NCBI GenBank assembly: GCA_050331455.1 | Contig: JBHJGV010000073.1 | Span: 14,591-78,590, forward strand | Direction of reading: 5' to 3' | From: CAYUYV01 sp050331455 | GTDB lineage: Bacteria; Pseudomonadota; Alphaproteobacteria; JAJFIK01 | Length of the DNA stretch: 64,000 nucleotides | Shown: piece after piece, positions 16,418 to 25,705 of the stretch | How positions within the stretch are numbered: the first letter of the stretch is position 1 | Layout: each line of letters opens with the position of its first letter | Made by a program: the position numbers and the translations under genes | The notes under the pieces: model-generated | The model's database searches: none | Told to the model about the DNA's origin: nothing | The model's input: only the letters and a program-made list of their open reading frames with translations

Positions 16418-19400
16418 ATGACGGGCACAACGCTCAAGGACCGCCTGTTGAACACGTCGCTTCTGGCGGGCGTGGCGGCGGCAATCACGTTTTCGCTTCC
16501 GGCTGCGGCTCTGGCGCAGCAGGATCCGGAGGTCGAGGCCGACGAACCGACGGTGGAAGCCGATGACGAGGACATGGGCGACGAGCGCATGATCGTCACC
16601 GGGTCGCGGATTGCGCGCTCTAATCTGGACACGGTGCGCCCCAGCATCGTCGCGGACCAGCAGCTCATCCGAGACCGGGCCTTTACCAATATCGCCGACC
16701 TGCTGAACGAAGTGCCGGCCTTCGGCGCGGGGATTGACCCCAACGGCGCGCAGAACGCCTTCACGGTCGGCCAGAACTTCGTCGACCTGTTCGATCTCGG
16801 CACCCAGCGGACCCTGACCCTGGTCAATGGCCGCCGTTTCGTGTCCTCCAATGTGCCGACCATTTTCGGCACCGCCGGCGGTCTGCAAGTCGACCTCAAC
16901 ACCATCCCTGCCGCCCTGGTGGACCGGATCGAAACGGTGCCCCTTGCCGGCGCCGCCGTCTACGGCTCCGATGCCATCGCCGGCACCGTGAACGTCATCC
17001 TGCGTGACGACTATGAAGGGTTCGAAGTCAGCGGCCAGTACGGCCTGACGGAAGAAGGCGACGCGGATAACTATCAGGTCCAGGCCGTGTTCGGCTCCAA
17101 TTTCGACGACGGCCGCGGTAACGTCACCTTCTCTGTGGAATTCAACAAGCAGGAGGGTCTCGTCCGCCTTGACCGGCCGAACATCTATGGCAACAACCCG
17201 GACTTCCTGAATTTCGGCGCCCTGGACCGGGACGGTGACGGCGAACTCGACGATGTCGATGGCGACGGCTTTCCCGACAGCTTCCAGCGTCCCGTCTTTG
17301 GCGGTCAGCGGGTCCAGCTGCTCAGCTTCGGCGGTGCCGTTTCCGTTCCGCCGGACTTCTTCGCTCCATCGATTGGCGCCGGCGCCCTGCCGGATGGGAA
17401 CTTCTACCAGTTCAATCCGGAAGGCGAGCTGGAGACCTGTACCCCAGGCGAAACGCCGGCGGGCAGCATTTTCTTCTCTTATGGCGGGACTTGCGGCGTC
17501 GACTTCTTCGACTCTGTGACGCAGATCCGCTCTCCGTTGACACGCTTGGTCGTGTCCGGGAACGGCCGCTACGACCTGACGGACAATGTCCGTTTCGTCA
17601 CCGAGTTCATTTTCGCCAACTCCCAGTCATCGGAGTTGCTGAACCAGGGCGGCTTCCAGAGCTTCCCCTTCGCCGGTGAATCCGGCCCGATCGCTGTGAG
17701 CGTAGACAATCCGTTCCTGACCGACCAAGCCCGGGGCATTCTCCAGGCCAACGGCCTGACAAATTTCAATGTCAACCGCTTCAACAACGACTTGGTTGGT
17801 TCTGGTGCAGACAACACTGAGAACTTCACTTGGCGTGTCGCTGCCGCCCTTGAAGGGGACTTCGAGGCCGTGGGTCGCCGCTTCAACTGGGACTTGAACG
17901 CCGTGTTCGGCCAGGCCGACGTGGAAACCCAAGGCTTCGGCATCGTCGATGGTCGCTTCTTCAATGCCGTGGATGCGGTAGAGTTGACCCAGGAGCTGCT
18001 CGACGAGAACGGCGTCACTTTGGATGACGTGATCGGCGTTGCCGGTATCGGCCAGATCGAACTGGGTCAGACCATCTGCCGGGTGCATGTGGATAACGCG
18101 GCCGGCAATCTGACCGGTTTCAACGAACCGGCCCAGGGCGGCGGCCTTGTTGACTCGAACCTGCCCTTCGCCACCGGCTGTCAGCCGCTGAACTTGTTCG
18201 GCGAAGGGAATCAGAGCCCGGAGGCGCTGCAGTTTATCAATGGCGGTCCTCAGATCACATCGTCCGACATTGATCAGATTGTCCTCACGGCCAATTTCGG
18301 CGGCGATCTGATCGAGCTGCCGGCGGGCTGGGTCCGTTTCTCCGCGGGCTTCGAAAACCGTCGCGAGCGGGCGGAGTTCACGCCGGGCCTTGGTACGGCC
18401 GTGCCCATCACGCGGTCTGCGCCCTTCGACCCGGTCAGCGGCCGTCTGACGACGGAAGAATTCTACGGCGAAGTGAACATCCCGCTCCTGTCCGAAGACA
18501 TGGGCATTTGGGGCGTGAACTTCCTGGAATTCGAAGGATCTGCGCGTCGCGTGAAGAACACCGTGACCGATCCCAACGACGTCCAGACCGAGAATACCGC
18601 CACGGTGTATGAATATGGCGGCCGGTTCTCGCCCTATGAAGGCATCATCTTCCGCGGCTCCTTCACGAGCGCCATCCGGACCCCGTCCCTGGTGGAATTG
18701 TTCTCGCCGCAGGTCCAGGCCTTCATCTCCGGTGACGACCCCTGCGACAACCGTCTGGTGAATGACGGTCCGTTCCCGGAAGTCCGCCGGGCCAACTGCA
18801 TCGCTGAGGGCATTGATCCGGACAACTTTACCTCGAATGTGGTGAACGCCACGATCATTGGCAGCACAGGCGGCAACCCGGATCTGGTACCGGAGCGGGC
18901 ACGGTCCTGGACCGTCGGCGGTGTGTTCACGCCGATCTGGGTGCCGGGCCTCGCGATCACGGTCGATTACTTCCAGATCGACATTGAGGACCGGATCGAG
19001 AACTTCGACCTCGATGCCCTGTTTGAGACCTGCTACGACTCAACAGCGTTTCCGAATGTGGATGCCTGTAATGCGTTTGTCCGCGATCCGGAAACTTTCC
19101 AGGTGATTGACGCCACGGAGTCCTTCCTCAACGCGGCATCGTCGAACTTCAAGGGCATCAATATGGCCCTGCAATACACGTTCGACATCGCCGAGGCGAT
19201 TGAACTGACCCCATGGGAAATGACCAATCGCTGGGCCCAGCGGGATCTCGGTGAACTGGAATGGAGATTCAATGTCTTCCACAACATCACGCGGACCACG
19301 GACATTGTTCCGACCCGTCCGGGCGATGAAGACGTGGGCGACTTTATCGATCCGAGCTGGTCCGGCACCTTCGACACGATCTATACGCGGGGCAATTTCC

Positions 19401-19681
19401 GCTTCTTCTACCGTGTGATCTATCAGGACAGCCCGCTGTTCGACTCCACCGGCAACGATATCTTCCTGGATGAGAACGACAACATCATCACGGACACGGA
19501 CGCCCGTCTGCTGCACAATATCTCGCTGCAGTACACGCTGTTCGAGAGCACCCAGATCCAGCTGGCCGTCGACAACCTGTTCGACCGCGAACCGGACACC
19601 TTCGAAACGGCCGACTTCCATTTCGGTATCGCCGAAGAACTGGGCCGCCGGTACACCTTCCGGGTCCGGACCGCCTTCTAA
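16418..19681 (+). CDS. TonB-dependent outer-membrane receptor
   Basis: A 1087-residue outer-membrane beta-barrel with plug, which would import a scarce nutrient using TonB energy. ATG 16418 follows gagg at 16411-16414 and gives a standard signal peptide (LLAGVAAAITFSLPAAALAQ). The acidic linker is followed by the plug start MIVTGSRIARSNLDTVRPS and the plug motif VPLAGAAVYGSDAIAGTVNV. The C terminus ends YTFRVRTAF, with the terminal Phe needed for BAM insertion. The extended 'VTGSRI' class is abundant in sphingomonads and caulobacters and is often linked to saccharides or peptides; the substrate here is not visible. It stands alone, between its own promoter-like sequence and a strong terminator. 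Confidence 0.94.
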   Translation: MTGTTLKDRLLNTSLLAGVAAAITFSLPAAALAQQDPEVEADEPTVEADDEDMGDERMIVTGSRIARSNLDTVRPSIVADQQLIRDRAFTNIADLLNEVPAFGAGIDPNGAQNAFTVGQNFVDLFDLGTQRTLTLVNGRRFVSSNVPTIFGTAGGLQVDLNTIPAALVDRIETVPLAGAAVYGSDAIAGTVNVILRDDYEGFEVSGQYGLTEEGDADNYQVQAVFGSNFDDGRGNVTFSVEFNKQEGLVRLDRPNIYGNNPDFLNFGALDRDGDGELDDVDGDGFPDSFQRPVFGGQRVQLLSFGGAVSVPPDFFAPSIGAGALPDGNFYQFNPEGELETCTPGETPAGSIFFSYGGTCGVDFFDSVTQIRSPLTRLVVSGNGRYDLTDNVRFVTEFIFANSQSSELLNQGGFQSFPFAGESGPIAVSVDNPFLTDQARGILQANGLTNFNVNRFNNDLVGSGADNTENFTWRVAAALEGDFEAVGRRFNWDLNAVFGQADVETQGFGIVDGRFFNAVDAVELTQELLDENGVTLDDVIGVAGIGQIELGQTICRVHVDNAAGNLTGFNEPAQGGGLVDSNLPFATGCQPLNLFGEGNQSPEALQFINGGPQITSSDIDQIVLTANFGGDLIELPAGWVRFSAGFENRRERAEFTPGLGTAVPITRSAPFDPVSGRLTTEEFYGEVNIPLLSEDMGIWGVNFLEFEGSARRVKNTVTDPNDVQTENTATVYEYGGRFSPYEGIIFRGSFTSAIRTPSLVELFSPQVQAFISGDDPCDNRLVNDGPFPEVRRANCIAEGIDPDNFTSNVVNATIIGSTGGNPDLVPERARSWTVGGVFTPIWVPGLAITVDYFQIDIEDRIENFDLDALFETCYDSTAFPNVDACNAFVRDPETFQVIDATESFLNAASSNFKGINMALQYTFDIAEAIELTPWEMTNRWAQRDLGELEWRFNVFHNITRTTDIVPTRPGDEDVGDFIDPSWSGTFDTIYTRGNFRFFYRVIYQDSPLFDSTGNDIFLDENDNIITDTDARLLHNISLQYTLFESTQIQLAVDNLFDREPDTFETADFHFGIAEELGRRYTFRVRTAF

Positions 19682-19710
19682 GAAAGTCAGCAATCCCGGA
19701 TAGGACATCC

Positions 19711-19749
19711 GCCGCGGCCTGGGTCACCACCCGGGCCGCGGCTTTTTTT
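19711..19749 (+). terminator. Rho-independent terminator of the TonB-dependent receptor gene
   Basis: A GC-rich stem (gccgcggc...tgggt / acccgggccgcggc) with a short loop is followed by seven T, 30 bases after the stop codon. It separates this unit from the convergent minus-strand genes. Confidence 0.9.
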
Positions 19750-19754
19750 GTCGA

Positions 19755-22700
19755 TCACGGTGCCGACGAAACCAGACTGTGGATGCGCACATCCGGTCCG
19801 CAAACGTCTCGGGCGATGGCGCACAGATGATCATGGTGGGTGAAATAGATGGCCTGGCCGACGCGCCCGATCTCCTTCAGCAGGCCGAAGGCCTCCGCGG
19901 CCCGGGCATCGTCGAAGGTCTCCATGATGTCGTCGGCGATGAAGGGCAAGGGGCCGGCGGTCTCGCAAAAGCGGCGATAGCCCGCAAGGCGCAGCGCGAG
20001 ATAGAGCTGGAAGCGGGTCCCCTTCGACATGTTGCCCACTTCGATGGAGGCCCCTCCCCCGGCCCGGCGCGCGATCAGGGTCTCCCGGTTCCGCTCGCCC
20101 GGATGGGTCGCCAGATCCTCGAAGGCCCCACCCGTCATGGTGCGGAACGCCTGCGCCGTATGGGCGAGCATGGTACTGCGATGAAGGTCCCGGTAACGCG
20201 CGAGCGCCCGTTCGGCAAGCATGAGCCCAAGACGCAGGCGCAAGGCCCGTTCTGCCTTGTCCTCAATCTCCAGAAGGACCACGCGCCGGGCCTCCTCCAA
20301 TCGGGCCGCCCGGTCATCCCCGCCCACCGCCTCGAGCGCTCTCACCGCATCGCGCCGCTCGCCCAAACGGCGGTCCCGTTCCTGCTGGGCGTCCTCAACG
20401 GCACAATCGGCGGCCCGAATGCGGTCAGCAAGATCGGCGCGGTCGGTCCGTTCAAGGATGGCCCGGGCTTCGTCCGCATCCTGTCCGTCGAGGGCCTTCG
20501 CGACACGGCGGCCGAGATCCTCCACCTCCCGCTCCAGACGGCCCCGCTCCGCCGCTTGATCGATGGCCTGTTGAAGATCGTCTACGGTCTCGACATCGGC
20601 TTGGGCGGGGAAATGGGCGGCCATCACTGCGACCCGCTCCCGGGCCTCCGCCGCGTCCCGCCCCGCCTTGCGCGCCTGTTCTTCCAGCTCGGCGCGGCGC
20701 TCTCCATGGTCCGCCGCCCGCCGTTCGGCCTCCCGCGCCGCGTCGAGCCGCCGCTCGAGGGCCTTGAGTGTCGCATACGGATCACCCGCATCGGCCTCGC
20801 CCAGCGCAGCCATAAGCGCCGCCACCCGATCCGCGAAGTGCCGGACATCCGCCTCCCGGGCTGAGATCTGCGCGGCGCAGCGCTCCCGTTGATCCACGGC
20901 ATGGCGCAGATCCCGGATCACCGGCACCTGCCGGGCGACGAGACGGGGCGCGCGTCCCTCCAGCCAGCAGCCTTCGATGTGACGCGTCCAGGCCTCCTGC
21001 CAAGTAGACAAGGCGGTGGCGGCGTCCCCGTGGGCCCGCCGGCGCGCCTCAAGATCGCTTTTGGCCTTGCGCAGGCCTTCCGCAGCGTGCCGCGCTTTTT
21101 CCTGCCGGAGGGTTGCCGCCTTGTCCATCGCTTCGGCCCGCGCCATCAGTGTGACGAAAGCCGCCCGGACGCTTGCGTCATCATCCGGACCAGGATCCCT
21201 CGCCGATGCCTCGCCATCGACCGCGGCACGCAGGAGCGCGTTGCTTTCCTCAAGGCTCGCCCGGGCCCGCTGATGGGCGGCCTGCGCCGCCGCCGCCTCT
21301 GCGGCCAGCGACTGCGCAGTGCCGTGCCGCTCCAGCCAGGCCGGCAGATCCTCCGCATCGAACGCATGGGGCAGACCCGCAGCCTCGAGCGCGGACCGCA
21401 TTTCGCCCGCGAGGTCCCCGAGTTCGGCATGGAAGGTTTCGCGGCGGGCTTTCAGTCGGTCGAGCGCGGCGCCCGTTTCGGCCCGTTTGCGCCCATCTTC
21501 ACGCAGGCGGGCCAGCGCCTCGCTGCCTGCGAGCCGCGCTTCGGCAATGCGGTCGTGCCGGCCCATGGCCGCCTCGAAAGCGGCCGCCGTGTCCGGATCA
21601 AGTGTCGCCTTGTGGGCCGTCCATGCCGCATCCCGCGCCGACCGGGCGTCCTCGGCAGCCCCGTCGCCCAGGTCCGGCATGGCCTTCGTGGTTGCATCAA
21701 CTGCAGCTTCGAGGCGGGCCCATTCATCCGTATGGCGCGTTATATCCCGCTCGAGCGCCTCGCTGTCTTTGCGCAGGGCAAGGACCCGGTCGCGCCAGCG
21801 CGCGGCCTGCGCCTTCGTCGGAACAGGACAGGCGGAGAGATCCTCCGCCGTGCCCGTCCAGGGGGCGAGAGCCCGAAGGGCCGGCTCGAGACGGGCGCGC
21901 GCCTCCTCCAGCGCCGCCGCGGCATGGCGCAGGGCACTTTCCGGGTCCCGGGCGCGCAGCCGTTCAATCAGGGAGCCGGGCCCCTCTCCCTGCGCCTGCG
22001 CTTGCGCCTCCGGGGGACCGACCTCATCCGCGACGGACCGGGCCTCGCGCAGGGCCGCCTCGGCACCCTCCCGCTCGGCCCGCGCCGTCTCTTCGGCCGT
22101 CACCAGACGGTCGTGGTCGGCGGCGAGATTGGCCAGTGCCTCCAGGATCTCCTCGCCCACCAACACAGTGCGCGGATCAAGGTCCGGTGCGCCGCCGAGC
22201 CGGTCGACCAGCCGGATGATGTCCGCCTTTGCCCCATCGAGGTCAGCCCGGAGATCGGACAAAGCGGTCCGTGCCGCCAGGGCCTGCGCCTCAGCCGCGG
22301 TGGCGGCAGCAATGACATGCTCTTGGGCCAGACACTCCGTATCCCGCTCAAGCGCAGCCAGCGCCGCATCCTGCCGGTCCATCTCCTCCAGGGCCTGACG
22401 CTCCAGGTTTGTCGCCGTCTTGAGGGCCACGTCGAGGGCCCGCACTTCCTCCGTCCACGCCTTCGGCACCGGCGGATAAGCGGTAAGGCCCTCCAGGCGG
22501 GTCTGGACCCCGGACAAGAGATCCGCGTCGGCCAAGGCGGCCTCAAGGCCTTTGAGGCGGTCGCGCTCCCGGCTGCAGTCCAGAAAGACTTTGGCCGCTT
22601 TGTCGAACTGGGTGGCGGCGTCATCACGGGCCCGGCGCAGGGCCTCGAAGGCTGACGCCTCCACATCCTGCGTCTTGCGCTCCTTTCTCAGATCCTCGAG

Positions 22701-23267
22701 CCGGCCCTTCAGCTCACGGAGTTCTCCCGACCGGGCCCTCGGTTTGTGAAAGTCGTCGGCCTTGCGGCCCAGATCCTCGACTGTCTTGGCCAGATCGCCG
22801 AGGCCCGCAGCGGCGGAAAACAGCAGCCGGCCCACATCGCCCTCGCTGTTCAGGATGGCCTCGCCGCCCCTTTCCAGCGTGTCGTCGTCGAGGAAGAACA
22901 TGTGCTTGTAGGAGTCCTGGTCGAGACCGTGGAGGATTGCCGCAAGCCCCTGGGGATCCGCCGGCTGATCGTCCCCGTCCAGCAGATCGCTGCCGCGCTT
23001 TTTCACCCGGGTCAGGACCAGCGACCGGTCCGGGGTTTCCAGAAGGGCCGACACGCGCAGCGCCGAGCCGTGCAGGAAGCTGTAGGGCGTGCGCTCCGGA
23101 ATGCCGTAAAGCAGATCGAGATAGCCGTTAAACGCCGTGGACTTGCCGGCCTCGTTGGGCCCGAAGATCACATGGAGGTCGGCACGACCCGGCTCCGCCG
23201 GCCCCAGATCCAGGGAAAAATCCGTGAACTTGCCATAACGGACAAGATCGAGCCGGCGCAGGCGCAC
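19755..23267 (-). CDS. AAA/SMC-like ATPase, YhaN family
   Basis: A 1170-residue SbcC/Rad50-like ATPase. The N terminus reads MRLRRLDLVRYGKFTDFSLD with a Walker A GPNEAGKST near residues 35-43. A very long Ala/Arg/Glu-rich coiled coil runs from about 170 to 1000. A C-terminal ATPase lobe has the signature NMSKGTRFQLYLALRLA and a Walker B-like GPLPFIADDIMETFDD. It starts 3 bases after the nuclease gene stop, so the two are co-transcribed. The pair resembles YhaN-YhaO of Bacillus and SbcC-SbcD, which process DNA ends. The exact substrate is unknown. Confidence 0.88.
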   Translation of the reverse strand: MRLRRLDLVRYGKFTDFSLDLGPAEPGRADLHVIFGPNEAGKSTAFNGYLDLLYGIPERTPYSFLHGSALRVSALLETPDRSLVLTRVKKRGSDLLDGDDQPADPQGLAAILHGLDQDSYKHMFFLDDDTLERGGEAILNSEGDVGRLLFSAAAGLGDLAKTVEDLGRKADDFHKPRARSGELRELKGRLEDLRKERKTQDVEASAFEALRRARDDAATQFDKAAKVFLDCSRERDRLKGLEAALADADLLSGVQTRLEGLTAYPPVPKAWTEEVRALDVALKTATNLERQALEEMDRQDAALAALERDTECLAQEHVIAAATAAEAQALAARTALSDLRADLDGAKADIIRLVDRLGGAPDLDPRTVLVGEEILEALANLAADHDRLVTAEETARAEREGAEAALREARSVADEVGPPEAQAQAQGEGPGSLIERLRARDPESALRHAAAALEEARARLEPALRALAPWTGTAEDLSACPVPTKAQAARWRDRVLALRKDSEALERDITRHTDEWARLEAAVDATTKAMPDLGDGAAEDARSARDAAWTAHKATLDPDTAAAFEAAMGRHDRIAEARLAGSEALARLREDGRKRAETGAALDRLKARRETFHAELGDLAGEMRSALEAAGLPHAFDAEDLPAWLERHGTAQSLAAEAAAAQAAHQRARASLEESNALLRAAVDGEASARDPGPDDDASVRAAFVTLMARAEAMDKAATLRQEKARHAAEGLRKAKSDLEARRRAHGDAATALSTWQEAWTRHIEGCWLEGRAPRLVARQVPVIRDLRHAVDQRERCAAQISAREADVRHFADRVAALMAALGEADAGDPYATLKALERRLDAAREAERRAADHGERRAELEEQARKAGRDAAEARERVAVMAAHFPAQADVETVDDLQQAIDQAAERGRLEREVEDLGRRVAKALDGQDADEARAILERTDRADLADRIRAADCAVEDAQQERDRRLGERRDAVRALEAVGGDDRAARLEEARRVVLLEIEDKAERALRLRLGLMLAERALARYRDLHRSTMLAHTAQAFRTMTGGAFEDLATHPGERNRETLIARRAGGGASIEVGNMSKGTRFQLYLALRLAGYRRFCETAGPLPFIADDIMETFDDARAAEAFGLLKEIGRVGQAIYFTHHDHLCAIARDVCGPDVRIHSLVSSAP

Positions 23268-23270
23268 GCC

Positions 23271-24518
23271 TCAACTCCCCCTCAACACAGCGGACACATC
23301 CGCCAGGCCATCCGTCAGCAGACGACCGAGGATTTCCTCCCGGCCGTCTTCGTCCTCGCCGAACCGGTCCCTCACCTCCGGCGGCAGGTCCTTGACCAGC
23401 TGGTCCATGAGGTCGCCGGCTTCCCGCCGGCATCCCGGATCCGCCATCAGTTCAGCCATCAGACGGTCCAGCTCGTCCACGGGCCCGCCGGCTTCGCCGC
23501 CCCGATCCGGCCTTGCAGATCCTCCCGGTGCCCCAGTCTCGATCTTCTCCATCCAGATGGTTTTAAGGGCCCTGGCACTATGCATCGCATGCTCCATCAA
23601 CAGCTCCCGGTCCCGCCGAATCCGCCAGGCCAGCGGCCCGGCACCGTTCAGACGCAGCCGGACGACCGCATGGTCTGATTGGACCATTTCCCTCGCACCG
23701 AGCAACGCGGCCGAGATGGCGCTTTCCAGATCGTGCCAGTCCCCAAGGGCCCCGATGTCCAGTTCGGCCCGAACGAACTCGGCGAGGCTGACAACACGTT
23801 CCTCCAAACGGATCGGCCCCTGGTCCATCGTGACCAACGTGACCGATTTCGCGCCCTCCTCCCCGATGTCGCGCCCCTGGGGCATGCCGGGCATGACGAC
23901 GCATGGGGCTTCGTGATGGACCTGCCGTTTGTGGACATGGCCCAACGCCCAATAGTCGTAGCCGAAACCGGTCAGATCGGTGAGGGAGCACGGCGCGTAA
24001 GGCTCATGCCCTTCGGCGCCGGACAGGCTGGTGTGCAGCAGGCCAATATTCAGCAGGCCCTCGACAGGGGTCGGATAGCGCGGCAGCAGGCTCTCATTGC
24101 CCTGCTTGTCCCGGAAACTCACGCCGTGGACCGCGACCCCGGCCTCGTCCAGCCGCACCGTATCGCCCCGTACACTGAACAGATGGACATTGGGCGGAAG
24201 ATCGGCATGGCGCGTGACCTTTGCACTGGCATCGTGGTTTCCCTTGATGATGTACACCGCAATGCCGGCCTCCTGGAGGCGCGCCATGGCCTTGGCGAAA
24301 AAGGCGGTGGTCTTGACGCTGCGCTGGTCGCCGTCCCACAGGTCGCCGGCAATCACGAGGGCATCGACCGCCTCCGCAAGGCACAGATCGACGATCCGCT
24401 CCAGGACCATGCGGGAGGCGCCGCCGATCAGTTCGGCCAGCTCGGCATCGCGCAGGGCCAGGCTGCGCAAGGGCGAATCGAGATGAAGATCGGCGGTATG
24501 GACGAACCGGAACGCCAT
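23271..24518 (-). CDS. Metallophosphoesterase DNA repair exonuclease, YhaO/SbcD family
   Basis: A 415-residue calcineurin-like nuclease. Metal-binding motifs are in order: HTADLHLDSP (8-17), GDLWDGD (~58), IKGNHDAS (~94), LLHTSLSG and GHVHKRQ. The ~130-residue C-terminal part is less conserved and probably contacts the coiled-coil partner. The ATPase gene follows at once, giving a nuclease-ATPase pair. Upstream, rodA ends 36 bases before it, so this repair pair may be read as the tail of the rod-shape operon. Confidence 0.9.
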   Translation of the reverse strand: MAFRFVHTADLHLDSPLRSLALRDAELAELIGGASRMVLERIVDLCLAEAVDALVIAGDLWDGDQRSVKTTAFFAKAMARLQEAGIAVYIIKGNHDASAKVTRHADLPPNVHLFSVRGDTVRLDEAGVAVHGVSFRDKQGNESLLPRYPTPVEGLLNIGLLHTSLSGAEGHEPYAPCSLTDLTGFGYDYWALGHVHKRQVHHEAPCVVMPGMPQGRDIGEEGAKSVTLVTMDQGPIRLEERVVSLAEFVRAELDIGALGDWHDLESAISAALLGAREMVQSDHAVVRLRLNGAGPLAWRIRRDRELLMEHAMHSARALKTIWMEKIETGAPGGSARPDRGGEAGGPVDELDRLMAELMADPGCRREAGDLMDQLVKDLPPEVRDRFGEDEDGREEILGRLLTDGLADVSAVLRGS

Positions 24519-24553
24519 GGGTCCTCGCGGGCCGGACGGGCGGGCGCCCGTCC

Positions 24554-25705
24554 TTACCAGACGGAAATGGGGGAGCGGGCCATCTCTTCGTGGCGATGAA
24601 TATGCACGCTCATGAGCAGCCCGAAGCCGAACATCAGCGTCATCATGGACGTGCCCCCATAGGAGACCAGCGGCAGCGGCACCCCGACCACCGGAACAAG
24701 GCCCATAACCATCGCCACATTGATAAAGACATACAGCAGGAAATTGACGATCACGCCCATGGCCACAAGTCGCCCGAAATGGTTCCGGGAGCCGATCGCG
24801 ACGGTCAGCCCATAGGCGGCGACGAGAATGTAGAGAAGCAGGAGACTGCCCGCACCGATCAGCCCCAACTCCTCTGCCAGCATGGTGAAGATGAAGTCGG
24901 TCTGCTTCTCGGGCAGGAAGTTAAGATGGGCTTGGGTACCCTGGAGAAATCCCCGGCCGAACAGACCGCCAGAGCCGAGCGCGATTTTGGATTGGAGGAT
25001 GTGATAGCCCGTGCCCAGAGGATCCCGCTCCGGGTCGAAAAAGGTAAACACCCGCGCTTTTTGATAATCATGCAGGAACTGCCAGCCGATCGGCACGGCG
25101 GCCAGCACGACGCCCAAGCCGCCCGCGAGATAACCCCAATGGATCCCGGCCAGGAAAATGATGGCGCCGCCGCCCGCGGCCAGCAGGATCGACGTGCCGA
25201 GATCGGGCTGCATCAGCACAAGGGCGACGGGCAGCGCGATCATCACAACGGGCGGCAGGATCACCATGGGATGGGATACCGAATCGAGCTCCAAGCCATG
25301 GAAAAAACGGGCCAGCGCCAGGACCAGAGAAATCTTCATGAGTTCGGAGGGTTGGAGTTGGATGAAGCCGAGATCGATCCATCGCTGGGCCCCCATGCCC
25401 ACGGTGCCGAAAAACTCCACACCAATCAGCAGCCCGAGGGCCACCACATAGGCCGGATAGGCAAGGCGCATCCAGATCCGGATATCGATCAGAGCCACCC
25501 CGATCATGATGAACACGCCGACGCCGAAGCGCACGATCTGAGGCAGAGCCCAGGGCTTCCATCCTTCGGCCACGGAATAAAGCATGAGAAATCCGAAACC
25601 GGCGATCACGCAGAGCAGGAACAAAAAGCCCCAGTTGAACTCCATGAGTTTGTAGGGCAACTCGGACCGGCGATCCGACACCTGATTGAACGTATCGAGC
25701 ATCAT
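24554..25705 (-). CDS. rodA: Rod-shape peptidoglycan glycosyltransferase RodA (SEDS family)
   Basis: RodA polymerises glycan strands during cell elongation, together with PBP2. The 383-residue protein has about ten membrane spans and SEDS motifs such as FFGTVGMGAQRWIDLG, SELMKISLVLALARF, FLPEKQTDFIFTMLAEELG and the C-terminal VGVPLPLVSYGGTSMM. It overlaps the mrdA stop (TGATG at 25705), which implies coupled translation with its cognate transpeptidase. Confidence 0.96.
   Translation of the reverse strand: MMLDTFNQVSDRRSELPYKLMEFNWGFLFLLCVIAGFGFLMLYSVAEGWKPWALPQIVRFGVGVFIMIGVALIDIRIWMRLAYPAYVVALGLLIGVEFFGTVGMGAQRWIDLGFIQLQPSELMKISLVLALARFFHGLELDSVSHPMVILPPVVMIALPVALVLMQPDLGTSILLAAGGGAIIFLAGIHWGYLAGGLGVVLAAVPIGWQFLHDYQKARVFTFFDPERDPLGTGYHILQSKIALGSGGLFGRGFLQGTQAHLNFLPEKQTDFIFTMLAEELGLIGAGSLLLLYILVAAYGLTVAIGSRNHFGRLVAMGVIVNFLLYVFINVAMVMGLVPVVGVPLPLVSYGGTSMMTLMFGFGLLMSVHIHRHEEMARSPISVW

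Noticed and set aside
20889..22655. 588-residue plus-strand frame inside the yhaN-like gene
   Set aside because: Arg/Gly/Pro-rich antisense frame of a GC-rich coiled-coil gene; no start signal or recognisable domain.
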